DNA from: Epiperipatus broadwayi
Taxonomy: Eukaryota > Onychophora > Udeonychophora > Euonychophora > Peripatidae
DNA: 64,000 nt
Assembly (NCBI GenBank): GCA_028023455.1
Contig: JAQFVV010012394.1
Coordinates: forward strand, 20,790,353 to 20,854,352
Direction of reading: 5' to 3'
The position numbers were made by a program, and so were the translations under genes. This document shows, in pieces, positions 53,842-64,000 of the stretch (the stretch's first letter is position 1; every line of letters starts with the position of its first letter). The notes beneath the pieces are model-generated. The model saw only the letters and a list, made by a program, of their open reading frames with translations, was not told the DNA's origin and did no database searches.

Positions 53842-55200
53842 ATGTTTTATTATATAAATAAATGGTTAGAAGAGCGTAAATTCATAAAGAATAGGATTAA
53901 AATAAAGTATGATAAGAAGTGGAAATGGAGAAAGTATAAGGATAAAGGGATGTATGGAGAGAGAAGTAATAAAAATAAAGAGAATGAAAATGAATATCAT
54001 AGAAATGAAGGTAATAATAATGAAATGGTAAATATATCAAGAAGTAAATTTTCAAATAACTAGATAAGGATGTTGGAAAAAAGACCAAAATATATACCAT
54101 TTAAGGATATGGACATTGATAAGAAAACAGTGGTTAGTATTGAAGCAGCAAATATTAAGGAAGAAGAAAAAATTAATATGCAGTCAAAAATTAATAATGT
54201 AATTAAATAGGAAGAATGGATATATAAATAAGAATGAGTGGAAAAATAAACAAACAATAAAGGACATTGTAGAGGAAGTTAAAAAGGAAAATTTTTAGTT
54301 ATTACAGTTGAAAAAAAAGGATCTAGATTTGTAATTTTAAATAAAGAAGATTATGAAAATAAAATTAGAAAAGACTTGGTGAAATAAGATTTTGTGAAAA
54401 TAGAAAAGAATCCGAGTAATTTAATTATGTGTAAATACATAAAAATATTACAAAAAATGAGAAAGATTAAATTGATTAATGATAATGAATATAAGTTGTT
54501 ATATTCAACAGTATATGAACATCCTATAGTGTTTGAGAAAATAAAAACACACAAAGAGAGTATGCCTGTAAGATTAATGATGAATTTCAATGGATATATA
54601 TATATATTAAAAGAAATATGTGATGTAATATATAAAAAACTTACAGATAATTTGGGATATGGAAAGTATTGTATAAAAATTCTGAGGAAGTAATAGGAGG
54701 GTTAAGAACAGTTAAATTAGGGAGAAATGGTAATATAGCATCATAGTAAAAAAAATATTGAAATTGTGGTAAGAAATATCAAAAATGAGTGGGATTTTTC
54801 AAAGGACTGGATAAAAATAATAGAAGAGATATTAATAATAATTAGTGAAACATTGTATGTGAAATATAATAATGAATATTGGAATATAAAAAAAGAATGG
54901 ATAATGGGATGCTCAATAAGTGGGATTATGGCATCAAGTATGGTAGATTGGATTGAGAAGGGAGTAATTAATAAGTATATTGAGAATGTGGAAATTATAA
55001 AATACTATAGATATATAGATGATGTAATAGTAGTAAGAAATAGAAGCATAATGAAAGCATTTAATGAACTAAATAAAAATATGTTTAATATTAAATTTAC
55101 AGTAGAAAATAATGGAGAGTAAAATATTTAGACTTATTAGTGAAAAAAGATGAGAATGGAGAGATTAGGATAAAGCATTGAATAAAGAATAAAAATGTAA
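53842..55200 (+). pseudogene. PLE N-terminal region and reverse transcriptase
   Basis: Pieces: 53842-54063 (Lys/Asn/Glu-rich), FVILNKEDYENKIRKDL at about 54330 (early RT motif), 54394-54693 with KIKTHKESMPVRLMMNF (the P-x-R motif of RT fingers) and 54766-55122 with IMGCSISGIMASSMVDWIEK (PLE RT motif B) followed by YYRYIDDVIVV, where Y-I-D-D keeps both catalytic aspartates. The order equals that of Penelope RTs. It is broken by at least three stops or shifts. Confidence 0.8.
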
Positions 55201-55589
55201 GAGAAATGATACATTCAAGATCTTATCAACTTTAATGTTAGAAAATAGGAGTACTGAAAGGAATAAAAGAGAAAAATGATAGGCTTACATTGAATGAAAA
55301 GTAAGCAAAAAAACAAAAGTTGCAGATCCAGAAGAAATTCATTGAATGCAGATATAATGGTAGAGTTGTAAGAAATATATTGAGAGACAGAAGAGGATAT
55401 AAGAAAGTTAGTAATAAAAATTAAAGAAAGAATAAGAAATGGATTTCTATTCCCTATTTAAAGGAAGTATATAAAATTTTCAATGATAGGAAAGAAAAAA
55501 ATTAATAAGAATATAGGTATAGGATGGAAAAATAGTAAATCATTAAAAAAGTTAGTGAATAATGCAAAAATGATAAATGATGAGTGATA

Positions 55590-55870
55590 AGATAGGAGTA
55601 GTTTATAAAATTATGTGTAAGGGATGTATGGTGGTATATATAAGTCAGTCAGCGAAAAGTAAGATAGAAAGAGGTAAGGAGCATGACAGAGCAATAATTA
55701 GGAAAGATATTAAGTCAGGACCATTTTGCCATTTTTAGAAACAGGGAATGTTATGAAATGTGAAGAAAGTATTCAGGTGATCAAATATTGTAAAAATTAT
55801 AAAGAAAGAAAAGTATATGAGACAATGTAGATGCAAGAAAATAAAAAGAAATGTTTGAATTAGTATAAGG
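55590..55870 (+). pseudogene. PLE GIY-YIG endonuclease
   Basis: The frame reads GVVYKIMCKGCMVVYISQSAK, with the Cys-x-x-Cys pair and Tyr residues of the PLE-type GIY-YIG start (the usual YIG is YIS here), then ERGKEHDRAIIRKDIKSGPF and EESIQVI. It lies directly downstream of the RT, as in standard PLEs. The Gly to Ser change and later stops make activity unlikely. Confidence 0.7.
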
Positions 55871-56296
55871 TTTTATAAAGTTGGGAATGTGCATTAAATA
55901 AAAAATGAAAAGTATGAAAACATTTTTTAGGATTGGGATTGGTCAATAGAGCATGTACTAAGATGATATGTAAATCACATGACATTTTTGAATTAATGCA
56001 ATATCTTGACAAGGTTCAATTTTGAATGAAAGTCAATTAGATGGAAATAAACTTATGATTTAAATATATAGTTGTCTATTAAATTGATTATGTTTCTTAT
56101 TTAATTCAGGAGAAAATATATATTTATTACAATCTAAAAAACAATAGATAATTCCAATCACTGAATATAATGCCAAACAATAGATATGATATAAACAGGC
56201 AAAAACTCTCCATATAGTAGTGCCACCTTGTGCTAACCAGAGTAATCAATGGATGCCAGAAGGCTTGTGCATAAAATCCCTATCTAGTGCCTACTC

Positions 56297-56355
56297 ATCC
56301 AATATCCTCAGACTAGTTTCTGGCTTGTGGCCTTCATCAGTGAGGAGCCTTGGAT
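56297..56355 (-). ncRNA. hammerhead ribozyme, family B (best preserved)
   Basis: The minus strand has AUCCAA, GGC, UCCUCA, CUGAUGA, a stem II of GGC/GCC around CACAA, GAAA, ACUAGU, C, UGAGGA, UA, UUGGAU. Both parts of stem I pair perfectly (6 bp each) around an internal loop, and the core is the exact consensus. The other copies have UGGGGA with one G.U pair at the same place. Confidence 0.85.
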
Positions 56356-56782
56356 CTGAGAGCACTGCACCTAGATCTTAGGATCTAATGCAACCCTCCA
56401 GCAGCCACCTTTTATCTCTACTTCACGACAAAACTATGAGAATGAAATTGAAAACACAATAATATTTTCAATCTAAGCTCAATAGCTTATATAGTCATAT
56501 GGGTCTGAACTCAATTCAGCATCCATATATGTGATGTTTAGTGGTTTAACACCAATCCTGCCTAATAGGATAATGGTGGCTATGGTTGTTAAAGAGCCAA
56601 AGTAACCAAAATGTATGGGTGCTGAATTGAGTTCAGACCCATATGACTATATAAGCTATTGAGCTTAGATTGAAAATATTGTGTTTTCAATTTCATTGTC
56701 ATAATTCAGTAGTGAAGTAGAGATAAAAGGTGGCTGCTGGAGGGTTGCATTAGATCCTAAGATCTAGGTGCAGTGCTATCAG

Positions 56783-56841
56783 ATCCAAGGCTCCTCACTG
56801 ATGAAGGCCACAAGCTAGAAACTAGTCTGGGGATATTGGAT
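56783..56841 (+). ncRNA. hammerhead ribozyme, family B (intact core)
   Basis: Same structure with CUGAUGA, stem II GGC/GCU (one G.U), GAAA, ACUAGU, GUC and stem I UCCUCA/UGGGGA plus AUCCAA/UUGGAU. This is the upstream ribozyme of the tandem pair. Confidence 0.8.
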
Positions 56842-57236
56842 GAGTAGGCACTAGATAGGGATTTTATGCACAAGCTTTCTGGCATCCATTGATTAATCTG
56901 GTTAGCACAAGATGGCACTATTATATGAAGAATTTTTGCCTGTTTACTAACAGTTATGTGCTAGCATGAGATGGTGATCATGTGATGTTTAGTGGTTTAA
57001 CACCAATCCTGCCTAATAGAGTAATGGTGGCTATGGTCGTTAAAAAACCAAAGTCACCAAAATGTATGGGTGCTGAATTGAGTTCAGACCCATATGACTA
57101 TATAAGCCATTAAGCTTAGATTGAAAATATCATTGTGTTTTCAATTTTATTTTTATAGTTTTGTAGTGAAGTAGAGATAAAAGGTGGCTGCTGAAGGGTT
57201 GCATTAGATCCTAAGATCTAGGTGCAGTGCTCTCAG

Positions 57237-57295
57237 ATCCAAGGCTCCTCACTGATAAAGGCCACAAGCCAGAAACTAGTCTGGGGATATTGGAT
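57237..57295 (+). ncRNA. hammerhead, family B (G8 lost)
   Basis: Identical layout 454 bp downstream of the previous one, but the core reads CUGAUAA. Loss of the general-base G8 predicts that this copy cannot cleave, so this locus today could not release a unit-length RNA. Confidence 0.75.
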
Positions 57296-57456
57296 GAGTA
57301 GGCACTAGATAGGGATTTTATGCACAAGCCTTCTGGCATCCATTGATTACTCTGGTTAGCTCAAGGTAGCACTACTATATGGAGAGTTTTTGCCTGTTTA
57401 CTAACAGTTATGTGCTAGCATGAGATGGTGATCATGTGATGTTTAGATATGATATA

Positions 57457-58015
57457 GATAGTCTCAATGCATAATCAGTTGGGTTGAGAAGATTACTGAA
57501 CAGCAAAACATTGGGTAAATCATAACACTATTGGCTAAACAATAATATCCCAAAATAACCCCCAAAATAATAATGGGTATGCTCAGAGAGTTTACAATAG
57601 CCATATGCTACAATAATAAGAACAATATGGGTAAATAACAACAATGAATAAGCATTATTAAAGCAAATGCAATATTTAATAAAATTTAAGAGGGAGTTAT
57701 TTTTTATACGTTTATAAATTATAATAGATCTTATTACCAGAAGTACGATTCATTAAAGCATTAGGTTATGTTAAAATTCTCCACTTACAGTACTTCTTTC
57801 ATGATACAACACATCTAACAACTATGACAAATATCTTACTAACATGATCAGATCTACAATTAAATTCTTTTTGTAAAACCAAAAGCATGTCTTATTATGT
57901 TTTACCACAGTGATATTTTTTAAAACAATTTTGTTTTAAATTAATATAATTTATTTAACATTTTTCTAATATATGAATTCTTTTTACAGCACAGGCTTTT
58001 TTATACCTGCACTCC
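57457..58015. other. AT-rich DNA without recognised feature
   Basis: Nothing recognised. Confidence 0.5.
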
Positions 58016-58019
58016 AATA

Positions 58020-58335
58020 TGTAATATAGAGGGGATTTGAACTCAGACATTCACACAATCTGCAACTATCCATGCTATCTTATACTGCTGATTCACTTGA
58101 TCACACACATGTCAAAAAGATAAATAATCACCCATATACATATTTTATGCTAAAACAGCACTCATCAGTTGGTCCAGATTATCATCTCCACACATATATA
58201 CAATCAATACTCAGCTTATATTAAGATAGCCAATCTTCAAACTATAATGAACAGGCTTCAATCCACTCCACTCCACAAGTCTTCAGCCGAATATTCATTT
58301 CATTGAAAATCTGATGATGGAATGCTCACTGTAAA
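58020..58335 (-). mobile_element. family A hammerhead repeat
   Basis: Minus-strand copy: GGGATTTGAACTCAG (box B complement) at the left, the ribozyme in the middle and the 5' part with ATATTAAGATAGCC and CTTCAATCCACTCCA at the right. It is full length or nearly so. Confidence 0.7.
58125..58183 (-). ncRNA. hammerhead, family A (G12 lost)
   Basis: CUGAUGA and stem I with AUAAUC/GAUUAU (the same covariant form as at 39065) are present. GAAA reads AAAA, so the invariant G12 is missing. Predicted inactive. Confidence 0.6.
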
Positions 58336-58339
58336 TTAA

Positions 58340-60290
58340 TATCTTATGGTTCTTTTAACTAGTAGTTTAATTAATGTGAGCTTTATTCTTTTCTTTTAAT
58401 TTAGGATTATTAGACAAAGAATGAGATCCTAGTAATAACATATGGAACATACTGTTACCCTTAGGATAATGTCTCCACAGATTTACAATAACAATAGTAA
58501 TATTAAAATTTAAAATAAACATGATAAACTCTTAATTTAGAATATAATAATTTGCTAGAAAAGCATTAAGGTATAATGAGTGGATAAGGGATTTTTACAG
58601 TCACTCAGAATACCAAATTAATACATCCTTTACAACTACTTTTGAGCTTAAATAAAACAATTCCATCATTTAAATTTATGACGAAGAATCAAAATAATTT
58701 TCTGAATGAATTGAAATGATTTCAATACAAAATCTGTGATCTTTTAATAGCTGAAATTAGTTAAAGTGATCCTTGTAATGAGTAAATAAAATAATCTATT
58801 TCTTAGATGCTTTCTTTACATCTGAGATGCAATTTTAATAAAGTGACTCTCATGTCAAATAAGATTTGTTTATATACTCTCAATACATCTCAAACAAATT
58901 TATATTAAACTTTGCAATATTTAGATTTCTGAATAATATATGTGTGAATAACAATAAATACTCAATATGAAATAAACAATAAAAATAATACTAATTTTTA
59001 CAAAAGCTTTGATATTTTACAATATTAACATACAAAAGCTTTGATATTTTACAATATTAACATAGTAACTTATTTAAATACTCAATTGTGCAGTCCACTA
59101 TGTAAAAGAATTATAACTATGGTTTACAGATGAATTAATGAAAATAAAATAAATACTAAATAAAAGTAATTATTAACTGGTTGATGAAACTTTATGGAAT
59201 ATTAACATTATAATGAATTCTCAATTTTACAGCCCAACCATTCCATTATATTGTTCCATACGAAAGTATTTAATATTTTTCAAATATCACGTACCAATTC
59301 AGTGATGAAATGACTGTTGAAGGAGATGTATATCATTTCTTGAAGCCAAATATAGAACTTTAAGTTATAAATTAAATGCTAATTGGTTTTACATCCTGAA
59401 ATACTCGCAAAGCACAGCAAACAAGATCTACATATCAAATCAATAGCAACCTACCCTCTGATTAACCAAAAGTGCAACTGAAAGTAAGACGACATTTATC
59501 AGAACTAACAAAATATATCAATTGCCAGGATAAAGTCATGGAAGTAAACTACACATGGTTTTATGCAAAAATACATTATAAATAAATCTGCATTTGGGAT
59601 AATAAGGCAAGACAAAAAGCAAGTGATGGCATGAACTCAAGGAAAGAAGTACCTGCATCTGAGGGCAATATATAAGCCATAGACATATAAACAATGAGAA
59701 TGAACTATCAAAGGTGCAATAAGAATAATAATATTTGCCTTAAATAAAGAATTTTATGCTTAAGTATGAGACAAAGAAAAATATAACTCACAGAATATAT
59801 CATGACATAAAATAAAGAAAAATATAACTCACAGAATATATCATGACATAAAATAGAGATTAAGCTACAATATCTTTGAAAACATTGACAAGATAGGAAT
59901 ATATATCATAACAAGAGAAAGAGAGACTAATACTATAATCTCTTAAATAGTACAAAAAACTGATGTGTAAAGCCAATAATGTAAATAATTATTACTAAAA
60001 ATAGCTTAATAAAATAAATTATGGTATATAAAAGCAATAAAATATATATCAGCTTCTATTATGTTTATCATTAGCATATACATTTAAATAAATGCTTCAT
60101 AAATAGGGACTAAATATAACATTTTAAAATACAACATGATCAAATAAAAATATTTTGAGAACTTTTAGATAAATTCAGTTTAAAACAATTCATAAAATTA
60201 TACCAAATAGCAATACATAACATAAAATAAAAGATATATAGCATAATATAGTATCATAAATATTGAGATTTAAAACTATACCCTTTTACC
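58340..60290. other. AT-rich DNA with two short tandem duplications
   Basis: A 33-bp direct duplication at about 58997-59063 (CAAAAGCTTTGATATTTTAC start) and a 43-bp duplication at about 59771-59853 (AAAGAAAAATATAACTCACA start). No gene was recognised. Confidence 0.5.
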
Positions 60291-60514
60291 AAATAAAAAT
60301 GAGAGTCCATCTTCTTTCATGTTCCAACCATTTGACATGACACAGTGACTGTAAATGCCATTCTGTAAACATTGAAGATTTCTCCATATTTTTGAAATAC
60401 AGAAAAATTCAAATTCCTCATAAAGCACTTTAACATGAACATTAAGCAATAAATTTCCATGTAAACACTAGCATAAGAACATATCGATGGCTATTTAACC
60501 TTTTTCTCTATCCA

Positions 60515-60940
60515 AAGAAGTTGCTCACATAACAATATCAAACAATCCCATAAGTCAACCTAGTGTAATTATACATAATGTATGGAAACCACTAATCAAT
60601 TTTGCTCTTAGTAAAAAGTGGAGAAATTAGAAGAAACCTCATAGAGAAGTACATGAAATTTCTACTGACTGTTGCCTTTGGCAGGATGGCTCAGTTGGTT
60701 AGAGTGTTGCTTAAAATTCATTACTCAACGAGTTCAATTCCCATGCTAGTACTGTCATTGATAATGCCAGAAACACCTGAAGAAGAGGGGAGAATAATGC
60801 CTTTTGAAATGTTATCCATATACTAACCTATGTGCTATTACTAACAGTTGAATGTATTTAGAATATTTAAATAAAGTTAAATTTTTCTAAAGACATTCAA
60901 TACTCATATTAGATGATGGAAATAGTCCAACATATAAATA
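60515..60940 (+). mobile_element. PLE 3' end with tRNA-like segment (repeat D)
   Basis: Starts with AAAGAAGTTGCTCACATAAC, the C-terminal codons of the GIY-YIG frame also seen at 62044. The tRNA-like part follows at 60684: GGATGGCTCAGTTGGTTAGA (box A) and GAGTTCAATTCCC (box B). It ends in a hammerhead-like stretch and CTAACAGTTGAATG to GATGATGGAAATAG. The sequence left of 60515 seems inverted relative to it (TTTCTCTATCC). The frame at 60602-60826 is a chance frame across the tRNA-like part. Confidence 0.6.
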
Positions 60941-60944
60941 CAAC

Positions 60945-61735
60945 TAAAACACCAAAGCACAAATAAGGATGCATTTTATTTATCATACAATATTATATTA
61001 ATATTTTATTATCTTTTATAAAGCACATATGATGATAAAATTGAGGAGTATTTGTTTCTTTAAGAAATAATGTATTCCATAATAGAGAAGATTCTTGACT
61101 AATAGTAATGACATGGGAAAAAAGTAGACATTTATACAAAACACGACAAGTTTATAATCCTTGAATGAAATTAGTTTAGGAATATCCATATTCAAATTAT
61201 CTGCAATACAACTTACTCTAGTTGCTGCAGAGAAGTGCAAATAATTTAAAGATAATAATAATAAATCTGAATATATTGTTCATTAATATCCAGGAATATT
61301 ATCCTTCCATTGTATATTATAAGTGAATAAGCTTCTATAAAATAACAGAAGTCAATAAATTTAAATTTATTAATTTAGGAAAATATTTTTCCTCATTTTA
61401 GTTGAATTCAATACAGTAATAATATTCAGTGAGCATGTAGCTTTCACCATGCTGATACTAATAGTAAAAATATAATTTTAAATGTAATAGCATTTAAAAT
61501 AATTTATTTTTTTAATAAATGAATATTATCTGTATTTTTATATAGAACTATGGAACAGAGTAAAATGTTTCTTCAGAAACTAGCAATTTGAAAAAATAAA
61601 AAAATCTATGTAGAATAAACTTATGAAAAATTCATATTCATCAGCTTAGACAATAAAAAGAACCATAAAAACAATTATTGGTACTGTAGTGTACCCATAC
61701 ATATCAAAAATAACAGACAAATTAAAAAAAATCTG
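60945..61735. other. AT-rich DNA without recognised feature
   Basis: Nothing recognised. Confidence 0.5.
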
Positions 61736-61739
61736 CAAT

Positions 61740-62420
61740 CAGTATAACATCAGAACAGCTTTCCAGAGCCATACCATCTTCAAGGAATTCTAACATCTAC
61801 AAAGCCTAAACTTGAAATGCTGAAAAACAAAAGTGCATCTATGAAATACCATGTGAATGTAAAAACACATATATTGGTGAGACCAGTCATCCCATTGAAA
61901 AGTTCTTGAAAGAACATAAACTGATGATTAAAAGAGATAAAACAAATGTGTCTAAGGTAGAGTTATGTATGTACCAATGAACATATGTTCAATTGGAAAA
62001 ATACAAAAATATTGGATAGAGAAGAAATGGTACAAAGAAGAAAATTTAAAGAAGTTGCTCATGTGACAATGGCAAACAATCTTATAAATCAACATCGTAG
62101 ATAAGTATATGAAATTTCTATTGAATATGGCCTTTAGCAGAATAACTCACTTGGTTAAAGCATTACCTTAAATTTAAATATTCAAGAACCTAAGGGCCCA
62201 GGTTTAATTCCCATGCTAGTACTGTTACTTGTCAGGCCAGCAACATCTGAAGAAGAGAGGAGAATAATACAATCTCAAAACATTGTGAATATACTAACCT
62301 GTGTATTATTATTAACAGTTGAATGCATTTGGAATATTTAAATGAAGTTAAATTTTTCTAAAGACATTCAATACTTATATTAGATGATGGAAATAATCCA
62401 ATATATATATAACTAAAATA
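61740..62420 (+). mobile_element. PLE 3' part: GIY-YIG end plus tRNA-like 3' region
   Basis: GIY-YIG codons at 61800-62105 are followed within about 45 bp by a tRNA-like segment (TAACTCACTTGGTTAAAGC, box B CAGGTTTAATTCCC at about 62200), then ACATCTGAAGAAGAGAGGAG and the conserved 3' end TTAACAGTTGAATGCATTTG to GATGATGG. On the left an oppositely oriented degenerate hammerhead-like sequence (61755-61800) fits the usual inverted PLE end. Confidence 0.65.
61825..62105 (+). pseudogene. PLE GIY-YIG endonuclease, C-terminal half
   Basis: The frame reads CIYEIPCECKNTYIGETSHP with the Tyr, YIG and GET motifs all standard, then EHKLMIKRDKTNVSK. After a frameshift it continues HMFNWKNTKILDREEM, VQRRKFKEVAHVTMANNLIN and a stop near 62105. 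The Glu of REEM and the Arg/Lys helix match the end of the domain. RT is missing upstream. Confidence 0.75.
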
Positions 62421-62505
62421 CCATCATCACAAATCTTATATTAGATGATGGAAATAATCCAATATATATATATATAACAACTAAAATACCATCATCACAA
62501 ATCTT
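62370..62505 (+). repeat. 67-bp tandem duplication at the repeat D end
   Basis: TTATATTAGATGATGGAAAT ... ACTAAAATACCATCATCAC occurs twice in a row, including a (TA)n run that differs in length. It probably arose by slippage at the 3' end of the PLE copy. Confidence 0.7.
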
Positions 62506-62509
62506 CAGA

Positions 62510-64000
62510 AAATCACAATGAATATTAACCTTTTTAAAATCAACATATCTGAGAAATAAAATGTACATTATACTAATTTTAAAAAATCATTTATCTTTAA
62601 TATATATTTAAAATACATTTAACAATTCAAAGAAATGTCACTTCAGTCTAAATTAAACATTTTCTTGTTGGCATAATTAAAATTAATTAACACATTTTTA
62701 AATTTCTTCTATTATAAATCATATTCTGCAGTCTGGAATTTAATAGTACAGGTTGTCTTCTCTCTTTATATTTTACAAATATCAATTAAAATAATATAAA
62801 TCAATTTAGAATTGGCTTTAAAAAGTAATACAATTGATTTAAAAATTCAAGTTTTTTTTCCAAAGTACTTCAGACAAACTTCTATATAAGAAGATGAAGT
62901 AAAGAGAGAAAACAGTCCATTCTTTTCTCTGAAAATATTTTGTCTTATATTTTGGATTGAGAGTGTTTTACTTAATTAATAAACCAATGATTTGTATATT
63001 AATCTCAATATATATAAAAAAATAAAACTAACAAAAGAGCTATTATAGATTAATGAGAAAATTTGCTTAATCTAGGGATTATCAATTAATAGTAATTGGT
63101 AGTTTCTAGGCAACATTAAAAGCCAAAAATTATCTTTGTTTACATGGATATAATCATTCCTATTCCTTATTATAATAACAATCCATGGAAATATTTAATT
63201 CAACATATATATATATTGTAAATATCCATAAGTCTATCTATATTTTAAAATTTGTCATTTGTTATTTTAAAAAAAATCTCTTTGAGTTGATGTTTATATA
63301 TGAAATATTATTATTGTTTATGGTTATTAGTTATAGTTATTGTTTGGAGTTATTATTTTATTTATATGTTGATAGTACATCACTGTGAATATTTAATTAT
63401 TAAAGATAAATAAAGACATATAAATTGTTGATTATAAAAAAAAAAAAAGATTATTTTATTTGTAGTGATTATTAAAAAAATGTAATGTTATTATTTATGT
63501 ATATTCTAACCTCCCCCCGCACGTCCTCACCCCAAAATTATTGTTTATTGCGAATATTCCAGGTTCTAGCTCAGTTAACAAATAAATAAATGAAATATTC
63601 AGCATTGATTAAAATGATTACTAGCTCTAATTTTTTAAAATACAAATACGGTTCAATTTTAAAATGAATTAAACAAATATTTACTATTTTTATGAGACAT
63701 TGAGTGACAATACGGGGAACGAGATGGACTACATTGAGCTATTATCCACACGATACTAACTCAATGGCATAAGAACACTATACCAAATAACTAACTTATA
63801 GTATTCTTACGACTTTCTAAGCTCTATTCATTACGATTAAAAATAATAATCATATCTTAATCTTCTTTATAACAAGAATCTACCTCAATTAAATAAAATG
63901 AAGTAAAATAAAATAAAATAAAATCTCAGGTTCATAAATTGTATTTTAACTGATTTAAAATTACGGTAGTAAAATATGAAAAGGGAATTTTATGTCATAA
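62510..64000. other. AT-rich DNA without recognised feature
   Basis: A C-rich patch at about 63512-63534 and an (AAAAT)n run at about 63901-63922. The open frame at 63185-63388 is Ile/Tyr/Phe-rich with no recognisable domain. Confidence 0.5.

Larger units (their letters stand above)
53820..55880 (+). mobile_element. Penelope-like element with RT and GIY-YIG domains, decayed
   Basis: The plus strand carries, in order, a basic N-terminal region, RT fingers and palm, RT C-terminus and GIY-YIG endonuclease over about 2 kb. It is strongly A-rich on the coding strand, more so than the PLE at 28878, and has many stops, so it is old. Phe/Tyr-rich minus-strand frames here are shadows. Confidence 0.8.
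56194..57444. mobile_element. family B composite (-)(+)(+), retrozyme-like, with 12-bp TSD
   Basis: AGATATGATATA at 56182-56193 and 57445-57456 brackets a 1251-bp block made of one minus copy (56194 to about 56525) and two plus copies in tandem (about 56526-56985 and 56986-57444). The tandem period is 454 bp, measured between hammerhead cores. All three units carry the ribozyme. A single duplication means the three were inserted together. No protein is encoded. The layout is that expected from copying a multimeric or circular RNA. Confidence 0.85.

Noticed and set aside
60684-60755. A genuine tRNA gene
   Set aside because: Box A and box B are present, but the anticodon arm does not fold, and the same sequence is embedded in repeat D copies.

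Overview
The window looks like gene-poor, AT-rich, intron- or intergenic-type DNA from an invertebrate animal nuclear genome. It holds no operons, no bacterial signals, no rRNA and no complete host gene. The mobile-element mix is what points to an animal: Penelope-like elements (PLEs) with GIY-YIG endonucleases, RTE-type LINEs ending in (TCA)n-type tails, a Ty3/gypsy relic, tRNA-derived SINEs and hammerhead-ribozyme repeats. I cannot fix the phylum; mollusc, flatworm, cnidarian or chelicerate would all fit.

Layout. 1-2960: plain AT-rich DNA with one weak candidate exon. 2964-3609: an inverted dimer of repeat family B. 3949-7905: a hammerhead repeat split by a deleted Ty3/gypsy element. 8561-9483: a head-to-head PLE pair. 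9526-14469: an LTR-like element with two 2109-bp direct repeats and no coding core. 14560-15760: a broken non-LTR LINE. 17148-19500: PLE and family B remnants. 21790-23450: a decayed Lys/Glu-rich coiled-coil frame. 24495-27200: families B, A and SINE G. 28784-29886: the best preserved PLE reading frame. 31672-35515: a family A inverted dimer and an RTE LINE. 36110-37075: a tandem array of tRNA-like units. 38950-46890: families A, D, G and two further RTE copies with nested insertions. 47290-52126: families A, H, B, RTE tails, a family C composite and SINE F. 53541-55880: a long PLE with recognisable RT and GIY-YIG domains. 56182-57456: a trimeric family B composite. 58020-62500: family A and two PLE 3' ends carrying a tRNA-like segment.

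The main result is that at least three sequence-unrelated short repeat families (A, B and C) each carry a complete hammerhead core: CUGANGA, a stem II hairpin, GAAA, a short stem III, a cleavable triplet and a two-part stem I with an internal loop. Family A stem I shows compensatory changes between copies. B and C occur as tandem monomers (about 454 and 411 bp) preceded by an inverted copy, and the whole composite is bounded by one target-site duplication (TSD) of 12-13 bp. This is what one expects from reverse transcription of a multimeric or circular self-cleaving RNA, i.e. retrozyme-like elements. The head-to-head layout with 3' ends outward also recurs in A, the D repeat and PLEs, which suggests that one enzyme, probably a PLE or LINE reverse transcriptase, inserts all of them. 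Exact boundaries, structures and TSDs were read by eye and no alignment or folding program was run.
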